Shown one piece after another: positions 28,501 through 56,683 of a DNA stretch of 64,000 nt; the stretch's first letter is position 1; every line of letters begins with the position of its first letter. Location: positions 10,356,001 to 10,420,000 of the forward strand of contig NC_088300.1 of the NCBI RefSeq assembly GCF_032854445.1, in the 5' to 3' direction. Under the pieces are notes generated by a model. That model searched no databases. It saw nothing but the letters and a program-made list of their open reading frames with translations, and had not been told where the DNA came from. The translations under genes and the position numbers were made by a program. The stretch comes from Liolophura sinensis. Its lineage: Eukaryota > Mollusca > Polyplacophora > Chitonida > Chitonidae.

Positions 28501-29912
28501 GCACATTTAAATGTGCCTTTAACTCTTGTGGACATTTTCAATAGAACAAGTATTTGGGAATCTGCATGCAGGCAGAAAGAATGTCCCTCAAACATATTTT
28601 CCGGGGAGCCAACTGCTTTCTATGATTAAATATCATGTTTTATTTCAATCACAGTAATTTTGCTGGTAATCAGCCATAAGAGTACCTGCCTTGAAATACT
28701 TAGCGTCCTCTATTGTTAGTGGGAGAGGTCCAGCTTTTGAGTATGTTGAGTGATATCCATGTAAAAACAACCATCATCAACAACTACCATCTGGTCTGGC
28801 ATTTTTCTACTATGTTCATATTGATGTGTTTCAAGGTAATATAATTTGGTGGGTGTAAATTGCAATTTTCAGCAAATTCAAGAGTGCGTCTTCAAAAATG
28901 AAGATGTTTCCAAAAAATCATTATTTCATTTTCATAAGGATATATTAATACAATTAGTGATATTTATTATTATTAAAGCTATTTAAACATATTAACCTGT
29001 CTACTCTTATAAAAAATACCCTGGGTGAACAATGCAGGTTTTAGATGTGATGTGTTAATATAACAGAGTACTAGTGACATGGGAGATACATACTGGCTTT
29101 AGGCCTTGGCACAAACAAGTTGAGGAGGTGCTGAACTATGACCTGAGCAAATGGGTTAGGATCTTCCAGTACTGGCTTGGGGACACAAGGTTTGGGGCTG
29201 GCAAGGGCAGATAACCACTCACAGTACACATTCACACAGTCCCTGATACTCTCATGTTCCTCCAGTGGTAAACTCAGGCCAAAACACAACACCTATTAAA
29301 AAAGAATGTTGAATTTAGATTGTGGTTATAAAATAAGCAATCAGTATTGTCAGTAGTCACAAATGTCACCACGGAATTATTTAAGAATATACATATATCC
29401 TCAGGTACTGGAATTAATTAATTAATTATATCTCAATTACATACTGATTCACTTCTACAGTCAGCAAGTTAGAATATAATCATATAATGTGGTCTAATTA
29501 AGGTACCAAATTATATCACAACCAGCATGAGAAGAAATTACTGATCTTTAAAATCATGGCTTTTGAACAATACTGTGCACATAACAGAATTTTGTTCTCA
29601 TATACCTCCATAACCCATCGGACATCTTTGGTGTTATTAAGATTGCTCTGCTCAGAATTGCTGACTGCAATGCTGAGATTCTGGGCAATGGGCTTGACCA
29701 CAGCACAGGCCACATCCCTGCCTACTTGTGCGGGGAACTTGTGAAGAACACTCTGATTGGCTGTGTCACACTGTATCTCCTGCTCTAGGGAGGCCCACTC
29801 AGAATACATCTTCATTCAATGCTCGCTCCCTTCTCCACTTCACATTATGTTATCTTGCAAACACAGCAACTCTCAGACTCCTCAACAGGCAAAGTGCAAC
29901 ATAAATTATGTC
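1142..29912 (-). CDS. RALGAPB: Ral GTPase-activating protein subunit beta (partial, 26 exons)
   Basis: Noncatalytic beta subunit of the cytosolic RalGAP heterodimer, which with a RALGAPA subunit stimulates GTP hydrolysis by RalA/RalB. Coding exons, 5' to 3': 29815-29606, 29292-29094, 28103-27939, 23829-23596, 23048-22788, 22213-22076, 21298-21083, 20570-20335, 20215-20073, 19585-19482, 19009-18881, 18530-18420, 17755-17687, 16766-16399, 14980-14909, 12655-12587, 8621-8511, 7864-7687, 7511-7420, 7065-6941, 6775-6596, 5233-5161, 4784-4611, 4411-4273, 2488-2339, 1596-~1142. All junctions keep frame, giving 1,315 codons before the last exon. The order matches vertebrate RALGAPB as I remember it: MYSEW start, [69 protein letters not shown] and a Rap-GAP-like region at the end. 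The Rap-GAP 'HxGND' asparagine-thumb region reads [14 protein letters not shown], without that Asn, as expected for a beta subunit. A stop (TGA) lies directly upstream of the ATG. The C-terminus (~180 aa) is outside the window. Confidence 0.95.
2339..2488 (-). CDS. RALGAPB: RALGAPB exon 25 (Rap-GAP-like)
   Basis: Reads [20 protein letters not shown] then VIPSP and a Ser-rich tail (SSSSECNAG). Collinear with vertebrate [22 protein letters not shown]. Donor GCAG|GTAAGG. Confidence 0.95.
2878..4266. repeat. Minisatellite, 45-47-bp units, two subfamilies, ~29 copies
   Basis: 2878-3590 is a homogeneous array around GAGTACTGCAGGTGGATGGA with CATATGAGT/CATATGACT variants (46 vs 45 bp). 3591-4266 is a diverged array around GCCAGGTGGATGGCAGCTCC. 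It ends within ~6 bases of the exon 24 donor. Confidence 0.9.
4273..4411 (-). CDS. RALGAPB: RALGAPB exon 24 (Rap-GAP-like)
   Basis: Reads [20 protein letters not shown], then [20 protein letters not shown]. Donor GAAG|GTGAGT; the ~46-bp minisatellite (2878-4266) begins only a few bases into the intron. Confidence 0.96.
4611..4784 (-). CDS. RALGAPB: RALGAPB exon 23 (Rap-GAP-like)
   Basis: Reads [20 protein letters not shown], then [20 protein letters not shown], corresponding to vertebrate [22 protein letters not shown]. Donor AATGTG|GTAAAC; 58 codons, phase 0/0. Confidence 0.96.
5161..5233 (-). CDS. RALGAPB: RALGAPB exon 22
   Basis: Reads [20 protein letters not shown] then EALK, the start of the Rap-GAP-like segment. 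Acceptor TTCTGTGACAG, donor AAG|GTCAGT. Confidence 0.95.
5270..5708. repeat. Minisatellite, 42-bp unit, ~10 near-identical copies
   Basis: Unit starts CAGAAACTAGTACTGACTGC and ends GTAATCCCCATA. Because 42 is divisible by 3, open frames of 160-170 codons run through it in two frames; I regard these as repeat artefacts. It lies ~40 bp upstream of the exon 22 acceptor. Confidence 0.93.
5709..6400. repeat. Minisatellite, ~26-bp unit, ~24 degenerate copies
   Basis: Units resemble CAGCACACAGCACTGAATAC followed by TGTGGT. It shares CAGCACACAG with the adjoining 42-bp array and probably has a common origin. Confidence 0.88.
6596..6775 (-). CDS. RALGAPB: RALGAPB exon 21
   Basis: Begins [20 protein letters not shown], continues through a long charged helix ([14 protein letters not shown]) and ends TECKPP. 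Donor CCCAG|GTGAGT; phase 2 in, 2 out. Confidence 0.94.
6941..7065 (-). CDS. RALGAPB: RALGAPB exon 20
   Basis: Reads [20 protein letters not shown], then [20 protein letters not shown]. Matches the vertebrate [25 protein letters not shown] region. Donor AAGGC|GTAAGT. Confidence 0.92.
7420..7511 (-). CDS. RALGAPB: RALGAPB exon 19
   Basis: Reads [20 protein letters not shown], then [11 protein letters not shown], matching vertebrate VTVLVRGMSGRLAW. Donor AAAAAG|GTAGGC. Confidence 0.93.
7687..7864 (-). CDS. RALGAPB: RALGAPB exon 18
   Basis: Reads [20 protein letters not shown], then [20 protein letters not shown]. Donor GGAAG|GTAAGT; phase 0 in, 1 out. Confidence 0.95.
8511..8621 (-). CDS. RALGAPB: RALGAPB exon 17
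   Basis: Reads [20 protein letters not shown], then [17 protein letters not shown]; matches the vertebrate [19 protein letters not shown] segment. I chose the donor GTG|GTGAGTG over CAG|GTGGTG because it fits the consensus and the expected residue count. Confidence 0.93.
8622..12586 (-). other. RALGAPB intron 16
   Basis: About 4 kb of AT-rich intron with no recognisable gene. It holds the 35-bp array at 11036-11190 and homopolymer tracts (for example near 12240-12280). Confidence 0.75.
11036..11190. repeat. Minisatellite, 35-bp unit, ~4-5 copies
   Basis: Unit AAGTTCCAGTTTTTGGGCCC plus ACACTTCAATGGTCA, with partial copies on both sides (from ~10985 to ~11255). Confidence 0.88.
12587..12655 (-). 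CDS. RALGAPB: RALGAPB exon 16 (probable cassette exon, 69 nt)
   Basis: 23 codons, [20 protein letters not shown] then HMK; acceptor TTCACCTTTCCAG, donor AAG|GTATTC; phase 0 at both ends. Charged, predicted non-globular. Like exon 15 it can be skipped without frame change. Confidence 0.65.
13470..14600. repeat. Tandem repeat, ~105-115-bp unit, interrupted
   Basis: Copies are recognised by ACAAACTACACTATAAAATG and TACTATCAGATCACCAGAG. They recur near 13485, 13590, 13700, 13810, 13925, 14305, 14425 and 14535. A non-repeat segment at about 14008-14280 splits the array. Confidence 0.85.
14008..14280. other. Unclassified insertion inside the ~110-bp array
   Basis: About 270 bp unrelated to the flanking units, beginning GAGGCCCCTATACAATGG and containing GCGCGCAGAGCATTGTGGGA. 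It looks like a mobile-element insertion but no terminal repeats or tRNA-like boxes were convincing. Confidence 0.45.
14909..14980 (-). CDS. RALGAPB: RALGAPB exon 15 (probable cassette exon, 72 nt)
   Basis: 24 codons, [20 protein letters not shown] then AHWQ, with acceptor TGATTCAG, donor TGGCAG|GTGAGG and phase 0 at both ends. It falls where the vertebrate canonical protein has no equivalent insert as I recall it, so it may be alternatively used. Confidence 0.7.
14981..16398 (-). other. RALGAPB intron 14
   Basis: Intron without recognisable genes apart from the inverted-repeat element at 15983-16200. Small open frames at 15132-15386 and 15414-15617 lack similarity I recognise. Confidence 0.7.
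15983..16200. mobile_element. MITE-like element (family B) with inverted ends
   Basis: Left end CCCTAACTCATCAACCTTTT with CGCATATG. Right end read in reverse is CTCTAATTTTTCAACCTTTT with CGTATG, an imperfect terminal inverted repeat of ~26 bp. The ~217-bp interior has no ORF. A one-ended relative lies at 19750-19812. Confidence 0.7.
16399..16766 (-). CDS. RALGAPB: RALGAPB exon 14
   Basis: Encodes [16 protein letters not shown], then [20 protein letters not shown], then [20 protein letters not shown]. Donor TCACAG|GTAAGT; phase 1 in, 0 out. Its acceptor and first ~50 nt are repeated in diverged form just upstream of the acceptor (16767-17005). Confidence 0.96.
16767..17005 (-). repeat. Diverged tandem copies of RALGAPB exon 14 3' splice site and start
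   Basis: Three diverged units of ~80-90 bp follow the true exon edge. Each carries a relic of '(a/g)aggtggtctgaccaaacaggccatgggctgtatctgtaac', the exon-14 start plus its acceptor region seen on the plus strand. Clear relics lie near 16815-16850, 16885-16925 and 16965-17001. Copies carry substitutions and are not convincing exons. Confidence 0.75.
17088..17225 (+). mobile_element. tRNA-derived SINE, internally deleted
   Basis: Head fragment with a B-box-like GTGAGTTCAAATCCAGC, joined to tail sequence AAGTGAAATATTCTTGAGTA and CGTAAAACACCAATCA plus an A/T-rich end. The middle present in the full copies is missing. Confidence 0.75.
17687..17755 (-). CDS. RALGAPB: RALGAPB exon 13
   Basis: Short 69-nt exon reading [20 protein letters not shown] plus KELG, in a poorly conserved Ser-rich linker. 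Supported by acceptor TTTTTTTTAG, donor CTTG|GTAAGC and preserved frame. Confidence 0.8.
18229..18357 (+). mobile_element. tRNA-derived SINE, 5'-truncated
   Basis: Starts in the SINE body (GGAAGGTCTGCCAGCAACCT) and runs to the CCAATCCAATAAATCAAACA tail. It lacks the tRNA-like head. Confidence 0.75.
18420..18530 (-). CDS. RALGAPB: RALGAPB exon 12
   Basis: Encodes [20 protein letters not shown], followed by a polar linker ending SDSHM. Acceptor CCCCTGGCAG, donor ATGG|GTACAC; in phase with both neighbours. Confidence 0.85.
18881..19009 (-). CDS. RALGAPB: RALGAPB exon 11
   Basis: Reads [20 protein letters not shown], then [20 protein letters not shown]; the ETD(S/P)NNTQ motif is family-typical. 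Donor CTAG|GTAAAG. Confidence 0.93.
19482..19585 (-). CDS. RALGAPB: RALGAPB exon 10
   Basis: Reads [20 protein letters not shown], then [12 protein letters not shown]; matches the [20 protein letters not shown] part of the vertebrate protein. Donor CAAAG|GTGAGC. Confidence 0.92.
19750..19812. mobile_element. Partial MITE-like element (family B)
   Basis: Its reverse complement (CCTAATTCTTCAACCTTTCT, then GCATATGAAAGAGCAGC) closely matches the left ~60 bp of the 15983 element, including GTGCAAT further in. Only one end is present. Confidence 0.6.
20073..20215 (-). CDS. RALGAPB: RALGAPB exon 9
   Basis: Reads [20 protein letters not shown], then [16 protein letters not shown]. Acceptor TGTCTGTTACAG, donor TTCAA|GTGAGA. 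Confidence 0.93.
20335..20570 (-). CDS. RALGAPB: RALGAPB exon 8
   Basis: Contains [20 protein letters not shown] and [20 protein letters not shown], among the most conserved stretches of the family. Donor GAAGAG|GTAAAC; phase 1 in, 0 out. Confidence 0.96.
20918..21060. mobile_element. Degenerate dispersed repeat
   Basis: Contains TTGATTGGTGTTTAATGC and CTAGAGTGCACGGTGTAAAC, related to the segments at 21770-21860 and 56310-56460. It shares the ATTGGTGTTT tail motif with the SINE family but has a different body. Confidence 0.45.
21083..21298 (-). CDS. RALGAPB: RALGAPB exon 7
   Basis: Ser/Thr-rich start ([16 protein letters not shown]), then the conserved [16 protein letters not shown] and VKLH. 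Donor CAAAG|GTAACA. Confidence 0.92.
21770..21860. mobile_element. Degenerate dispersed repeat fragment
   Basis: Shares the CTGACTTAAAGC end and the AAGGAAACC.CTGCACC body with the element at 20918-21060; heavily diverged. Confidence 0.35.
22076..22213 (-). CDS. RALGAPB: RALGAPB exon 6
   Basis: Low-complexity Ser/Pro/Ala linker ([20 protein letters not shown]) where the vertebrate protein also has a disordered linker. Acceptor GTTTCAG, donor GAGAG|GTACAG; frame preserved. Confidence 0.85.
22788..23048 (-). CDS. RALGAPB: RALGAPB exon 5
   Basis: Reads [19 protein letters not shown], then ISQTPKFL and [17 protein letters not shown], all collinear with vertebrate RALGAPB. Donor CTAG|GTAGGA; phase 1 in, 1 out. 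Confidence 0.95.
23596..23829 (-). CDS. RALGAPB: RALGAPB exon 4
   Basis: Reads [20 protein letters not shown], then [11 protein letters not shown] and NWRHHEALV, then [15 protein letters not shown]. Donor CTCT|GTAAGTAC. The 34-bp minisatellite at 23850-24330 starts ~20 nt beyond the acceptor. Confidence 0.94.
23850..24330. repeat. Minisatellite, ~34-bp unit, ~14 copies
   Basis: Unit CAGGTAAATACAGGTGTGAA plus TCACATCTACACTA, with copies drifting toward the 3' end. It starts ~20 bp from the exon 4 acceptor. Confidence 0.9.
24503..24612 (-). mobile_element. tRNA-derived SINE, tail half only
   Basis: On the plus strand it reads TTTGATTGGTGTTTTACGCA then the body to AACCCTCGACCAC; the tRNA-like head is absent. 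Confidence 0.75.
26593..26822 (-). mobile_element. tRNA-derived SINE, near full length, diverged
   Basis: Tail side GATGTTTTATGCGGTGCTAA, body AACCCACGACCATCCACAGG, and the B-box-like GAACTCACAGCG region through to ATAGAGGCCCT at the head. Confidence 0.8.
27939..28103 (-). CDS. RALGAPB: RALGAPB exon 3
   Basis: Follows GCATGTTTCAG; encodes the helical stretch [19 protein letters not shown] and LLSPPTEK. Donor AAAAAG|GTACTG; phase 1 in, 1 out. Confidence 0.93.
29094..29292 (-). CDS. RALGAPB: RALGAPB exon 2
   Basis: Acceptor TTTAATAG, then [15 protein letters not shown]..., ending at [10 protein letters not shown]. Donor A|GTATGT; phase 0 in, 1 out. Confidence 0.93.
29606..29912 (-). CDS. RALGAPB: RALGAPB exon 1 (start codon at 29815)
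   Basis: 70 codons from ATG 29815 (second Met at 29809 aligns with the vertebrate MYS start). TGA directly precedes the ATG in frame. A good acceptor (TTTTTGTTATTTTAG) places the exon edge at 29912, so 29816-29912 is 5'UTR and a noncoding exon should lie upstream. Donor ATGGAG|GTATATGAG; phase 0 out. Confidence 0.9.
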
Positions 29913-30594
29913 CTAAAATAACAAAAATGTGATTTGTAATAAACTAACAATCTTTGACATTGAAGGTAACTATGTGTGCTTTGGTTTCATGTCGTAATTA
30001 ACAAATTAACACCCATATCATGACAAGGAGTCATTGGGTGTGTTTACATACACTGAGTGTCCTTGTAATAGGGTGAATCCATGCTGCCTAAGTGCTGCTG
30101 CCACAGAAGTATCATGCGGAGACACCAGACATGACTCCCCATCCAGTCACATTATACTGCAAGTCCTGCTTACTTATACTATATTGTCATTGCTGAGAGC
30201 CAAGCGAGGTAGCACCAAGTACCCTTTTTAAAGTCGTTGGCATGACGGTCTGACATATTCTTTGACATGGAGTTTGACATTAATGTAATGTATTAACTTT
30301 CAGGTTATTTCAACAATATTTCCACAAATGTGACTGCCCAAGTAATGTTTGAAATGCAAATAAAATGGCAATTGTCCATATGACTGCCATCTGAAATAAA
30401 GTTGTTTGCTGAAAGCAGATGATTTTGTTTAGTATACAGTATCAGTGCTATGTATCAGCGATAAAAGAGCCTGGACATGGGCAAACGCCTGAGAGTTGTT
30501 CAATGTCTATCTCCCTGTGAGTGTCAGAATATCAAATACAGAGAGAGAGTTTGAGTTTCACCTGCTAAATCAAATTTTGGTCCACAATAGGATA

Positions 30595-30864
30595 GATTTA
30601 TTTATTTATTTGATTGGTGTTTTATGCAGTACTCAAGAATACTTCACTTATACAACGGCGGCCATCATTATGGTGGGTGGAAACCGGGCACAGCCCGGGG
30701 GAAACCCACGACCATCTGCAGGTTGCTGCCAGACCTTCCCACGTACGGCCGGAGAGGAAGCCAGCATGAGCTGAACTTGAACTCACAGCGGCCGCATTTG
30801 GTGAGAGACTCCTGGGTCATTGCGCTGTACTAGCCCGCTAACCAACTGAGCCACGGAGGCCCCC
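30595..30864 (-). mobile_element. tRNA-derived SINE, full length
   Basis: Minus-strand head GGCCTCCGTGGCTCAGTTGG then TTAGCG (A-box-like), B-box-like GTGAGTTCAAGTTCAGC, body, and a TAAATAAATAAATC tail at 30595. ATAGGATA at 30587-30594 and 30867-30874 is a likely short target-site duplication. Confidence 0.88.
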
Positions 30865-31499
30865 CGATAGGATACAATTTGTGGATACAATACAAATGTC
30901 CCAGATCAATCAGTTCAGCTTACTGCTTTGTCGCGCAATGCTACACTGTCCACTGGGAATGATAATCGTGCCGTCTGCTACCTGCTAATCACTTGTGAAG
31001 TAAATTGATGTTGAAAAACCAGATAAACTCGGAAAGCAAACTGAAGTCTTTGAGACAACGCCTACCGCACATCAACATTTTATAAAGCCGCTTCATTATC
31101 GTATGCACCTGAAATGTCTTGCAGCAACAACATCTGACTGATAACATGACTACAATCAGCATGGAAACGATTATTAAAATATTTTTCTTACATTTTTCGC
31201 TTTCCTTCCTCAGAATCTGACAGCATGTATTAATCACACCTCCAAATGTAAAAGAGCAAGAACTAGGGGAAAGAACTCTTACAAGGCTAGTAAGTCTAAG
31301 TAAGTCTTACACTCAATGGCATATAAAACATTTATCGATGAAAATATCTGGTTTGTAGTCAGTGTCGGTTTACTGTTTATCATTTTCTCCGTATAATCAT
31401 GTTCTGAATGGCGTTGAATGTTGAAACAAGACTGAGTGAACTCGTTTACTTCTCAAAATAATTACTGGTCCCCATTGCCATTGACACGGGCATGACGCT

Positions 31500-31782
31500 A
31501 AGATGGCTGCCATGATGCATGGAGAGAGCACTTGTAGACAGTATTGTTCTTATTATGAGGCAATGGCAAGTGAATCATAATTTACTTTACCAAAGAGTTT
31601 GCTTACATCGATCATGTCTGTGCAGTGGAGGCTGTTTCAATGTCACAGTTAAGTAAAAACTGCATTGGCATTTGCAGGCAGTACATGTATCGGTAATGTG
31701 TTCACTGGCGCCTACTTCTTATTACAAGTACTACTCCCTGGCGTAGGTGGAGAAGTAATTGTCGCGAGACAGCCTCCATTTT
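31500..31782. promoter_or_regulatory. Putative bidirectional promoter
   Basis: AAGATGGCTGCCATG at 31500-31514 resembles a YY1 site. TCGCGAGA at 31762-31769 is the core of the TCTCGCGAGA motif of TATA-less, often divergent promoters. CCTCCATTTT at 31773-31782 is a second YY1-like core in reverse. No TATA box stands out. The position between two head-to-head genes supports a shared promoter, with 5'UTR introns on both sides. Confidence 0.5.
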
Positions 31783-32159
31783 CGCATTTTATGTAGAATC
31801 ATGAACATTTATCTCACTAAATTAGACTAGAACCTGTGAAATAGGCCCAAAGCTACCCGTGTTGACCGTGGAACAAGTAACCAAGGTGGCTGGTCTGTGG
31901 AATTTCATTTACCATGAGATGGATAATACAAGGGCTAAGCTGTTTTATTCGCAGGTGACACCCTGAAGCAGTGAACTGCAAACAGACGAGTATATCACTG
32001 CTAGTATTTATTGACAGATGCAACCATACCTAAAAATGTCTAACCATTTGTCAAACATACATGTAAGATGAGAGGACCTGCATACATTTAAAGTTAAATG
32101 TATATTACTTTAGAAGAGTCTGTCAGTTTTTATCGATCTTCATTCATCTAATCAACCTC

Positions 32160-32215
32160 ATACTTAAAGGGATACAGAATCAACATTGATTGGATGACAG
32201 TGAGGGTTGGGTTTT
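32160..32215. mobile_element. Solo end related to the adjacent TTAA MITE
   Basis: CTTAAAGGGATACAGAATCA followed by GATTGGATG repeats the left terminus of the element at 32257-32488 about 93 bp upstream of it. Confidence 0.6.
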
Positions 32216-32256
32216 GGGGGTTAAATCCTAGAGCTTACACATACCTGAAATTCAGC

Positions 32257-32488
32257 TTAAAGGGATACAGAATTGATTCTGATTGGCTGGTGTGAGAGAT
32301 AGGCAAGCTCAGGCTATACCTAGTCTAAACTGAATTTTAGGTATGTTACATTTATTTAAGCATGACCAAGGCTGCAGCGCTTAACACAGGAAACCCTATC
32401 TCCATTGTCAGTTAGTCAGCGTCGATTCTAGCCTGGGCTTGCCTATCAATCAAACCAGCCAACCAGAGACAATTCTGTTTCCCTTTAA
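32257..32488. mobile_element. piggyBac-type MITE with TTAA target duplication
   Basis: TTAA (32257-32260) then AGGGATACAGAATTGATTCT with GATTGGCTGG. The other end, read in reverse, is AGGGAAACAGAATTGTCTCT with GGTTGGCTGG, followed by TTAA (32485-32488). Similarity continues inward through GATAGGCAAGC.CAGGCTA, giving a ~60-bp imperfect inverted repeat. No transposase. Confidence 0.85.
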
Positions 32489-33263
32489 TTGCCACATACA
32501 TTCATATCTCAAACACCAACATTTTTTAGACTTGAAATGTCATGAGATCTTAGAGCTGGGTCAGATTTCGGGAGCTGGGTGCTGATTTTCACTCAAAAGC
32601 TGATGAATTAACCCAGCAGCAGCGTTCTTGCTACATTAAATATTTGTTTCATTAAAACTCTAATTTGTATGGCTGCTGTGTTTTGGCAAATGTAGTAGTG
32701 TGCAGCATGAAATGTGAATTTGCCTACTGCTGAGGACTAAAAGAAGTGCAGTGTTGATTGTCAAAAAATGAGTGTACACAAATTAGGCAACAAATTTGTC
32801 ATAAACTGGACACTGTACCACTCACAAAATTTTAATTGACCATGTGTCTGAGGTAATTCTTACTATTAAAATACAGTACAGTTCCTGATTTTAACTGAAG
32901 ACCAAGAAGGGTTGAGAGTTGAGACCCTGCAAGGGGAAGCATCAAAGAACTGTAAATGGTACATGTCCTGTCCAGTGTGGAGCGGAATGTCTTTTGTAAG
33001 GTGCTTCAGTGAGTCAACATTTACTGACATTTGTATACCACCCATGACAGCTGTGACATGAGAATGCCATGTCACACTGTAACATTGATGGGCAGATTGT
33101 TACCATGCATGAATTGATTTGATTACAGCTAGCCTGCACTTACACTTGTAAATAGTCCACATAGGGCAGATGTACCATACCCATCCTCTGATTTTGGAGA
33201 TAGTTACTGTGAGTAATGTTTGTTGCAGTGAAGCGTCATGTGTGAGTCTGATCATTGACCATA

Positions 33264-53999
<20,736 letters not shown>

Positions 54000-54349
54000 C
54001 AAACCACCAACCAGAATCAGGAAGAGCCTGTTTGATGGGTGATACTGATAATACTACTGTAGAGCTTAGAAGTCCATCATGTGTCATAATGTAGCAGATA
54101 GTGCTGCTGTGATGATCAGAGACATGCTCATGCTATGGACAAACAGCAACCCGCTGAAATCATGTCACAGGTCTGCACCCTGTTGATCAATCCACATCAC
54201 AACAAGGAGACTTGCCAAGAAATCGCAGACAGTGCCTCATGGTTGTCAGAAACAATTAAGCACAAGTTCTTTGAGGATTAAATTATGAATTTGATGATAT
54301 CAAATTATGCACATCTCCATCCACTGTTGTATTAAATAATGTATGAGAA

Positions 54350-54355
54350 AATAAA
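54350..54355 (+). terminator. Polyadenylation signal for WDR27
   Basis: AATAAA ~350 bp after the stop, followed ~20-30 bp later by a T-rich stretch (TTTTGTTTATTG). Confidence 0.75.
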
Positions 54356-55364
54356 AGCATTTTCATTTCAATGATGATTTTGTTTATTGTACCTTTTTAT
54401 TTAATCTTATTTCAGTCTTATGTGATAAAATAGAGAAACATAAATAAAGGATATTACAAAAATCACAGTCAAGTCTAATATTCTTATTATTCAAATTTCT
54501 CAACAATTTAGTGAATGACACAGCTTTTTGTGTTTGAGGAATGTATCTCATTAATACAGTGCATAGTACAACCCTTAGCAAGACGTCTCGACAGAGATAT
54601 CACAGAGTTACACACTGATAAACATGCTGGCACATGTTTCATACATATACACTAGTAAAGATGCTGACAAGTGTTACCTGGATGTTTTGCTCATTCTGTG
54701 CCAGTAAGACCAATATCTAGGTGAGTTAGATCATGAACATGGGTTTTGTAGACATAATCAACTGGTCCATACAAGCTGGTTATGGACATGTCAATGCAAA
54801 GAAGAAAACATACTGGGACCTCTCAAAAATTTTAATGTACAATTGGGAAACACAAAATCTTGTTCAATTAGAACGACCATATGAATACGATGTTTCTAGA
54901 AAAAATAATGCACCATGGATATTGCCATAAATAAAAACAGAGAAAAAGTTTATGACAGAAGTAACCCTGTTAGTACTGAGCAAAGTCAGTGATCACACAG
55001 AGTGTATGTATCAATGTTATATGTTCATGTCGCTCATTAAATTAAACATATATGAACTGGGCAGTTTGGAATATTTCACTTGTATATATATTTTGACATC
55101 ATGCCAAAATCATACACGACCTGGAGGACAATCAAACGTTTTTGACAAAAAAGGGGGAACAAAGTTAGGAGTAGGAAACATTTCTTAAACATCACACTTG
55201 GTAAAAAAAAAATATTTTCTGTATTACTTACAGAAATGAATGTCATACATGTATGTGTTTCACCAGTGATTCGGGTGACCACAAAATCATTCACCATGCC
55301 TGAGGAATGGTCCACTAAACTACCATAGTTCTTGAGTAATTCATACCAAAGGTATGTCATCATG

Positions 55365-56305
55365 ACTATCAGGCCAGTTGTGACATAACAGCATGACAAT
55401 CAGGCCAGGTGTGACATTACAGCATGGTAATCAGGCTAGGTGTGACATAACAGCATGACAATCAGGCCTGGTGTGACATAACAGCATGACAATCAGGCCA
55501 GGTGTGACATTACAGCATGATAATCAGGCTAGGTGTGACATAACAGCATGACAATCAGGCCTGGTGTGACATAAAAGCATGACAATCAGACTAGGTGTGA
55601 CATTACAGCATGACAATCAGGCCAGGTGTGACATTACATCATGACAATCAGGCTAGGTGGTACATTACAGAATGACAATCAGACCAGCTGTGACATTACA
55701 GCATGACAATCAGCCCAGGCGTGACATTACAGCATGACAATCAGGTCAGCTGTGACATTATAGCATGACAATCAGGCCAGGCGTGACATTACAGCATGGC
55801 CGTCACTCCAAGTGTGACATTACAGCATGACAATCAGGCCAGGTGTGACATAACAACATGACAATCAGGCCAGGTGTGTGACATAATAGCATGACAATCA
55901 GGCCGGGTGTGACATAACAGCATGACAATCAGGCCAGGTGTGACATTACAGCATGACAATCAGGCCAGGTGTAACATAACAGGATGACAATCAGACCAGG
56001 TGTGACATAACAACATGACAATCAGGCCAGGTGTGTGACATAATAGCATGACAATCAGGCTAGGTGTGACATTACAGAATGACAATCAGGCCAGGAGTGA
56101 CATTACAGCATGACAATCAGGCCACGTGTAACATAACAGGATGACAATCAGACCAGGTGTGACATAACAGCATGACAATCGGGCCAGGTGTGACATAACA
56201 GCATGACTATTTGCCCAGCTGTGACATTACAGCATGCCAATCAGGCCAGCTGTGACATTACAGCATGACAATCAGGCCAGGTGTGACATTACAGCATGAT
56301 AATCT
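55365..56305. repeat. Minisatellite, 31-bp unit, ~30 copies
   Basis: Unit GACAATCAGGCCAGGTGTGA plus CATTACAGCAT; alternates CATTACAG with CATAACAG and shows scattered 2-bp insertions (GTGTGTGACATAATAG). Confidence 0.93.
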
Positions 56306-56309
56306 TGAA

Positions 56310-56460
56310 GTTTTCACTGTATATATGAAGCCAATCAGTATTGTGGTGAAGGGAACCAGAGTGCCCGGGGTAAAACACCGACCTTCGGCAAGCTACTGGT
56401 ATACAATCTGCACCTCCCCAGACAAGTACTTCAGCCACTCGGCCACATGTTTATATGTAT
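56310..56460. mobile_element. Degenerate dispersed repeat
   Basis: GGGAACCAGAGTGCCCGGGG, then TAAAACACCGACCTTCGGCA: the same body type as 20918-21060, better preserved here. Confidence 0.5.
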
Positions 56461-56683
56461 ATGACTCCTTACAGATCTGACAAGTGCTCTGGCTGATGAC
56501 CAGGTAACATTGGCCAGGGCTTCCATTACCAAGTTACAGAAACACTTCATTCTTAAGTTAACCGAGAACCAATAAAATCTCAATTTTCTGAAGGGTCCAG
56601 ACTCTAACCCTAAATCTCCTACATCCGATCTCGGCCAATACATCCGATACCTGCATCACATGGATAGTTCAGACTGACTGCTG

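Larger units (their letters stand above)
29913..33263. other. Intergenic region between divergent RALGAPB and WDR27
   Basis: No coding exon is recognised between the RALGAPB first coding exon and the WDR27 ATG. It should hold the noncoding first exons of both genes, and contains a SINE, a piggyBac-type MITE and promoter-like motifs. Confidence 0.65.
54371..56683. other. Convergent intergenic region
   Basis: Between the WDR27 poly(A) signal and the stop codon of the minus-strand gene. It presumably includes that gene's 3'UTR; I did not find a clear minus-strand AATAAA. The 31-bp array occupies 55365-56305. Confidence 0.6.

Noticed and set aside
30820-30864. tRNA gene-like A and B boxes
   Set aside because: They are the head of a SINE followed by body and tail; no cloverleaf or CCA-proximal stem is complete.
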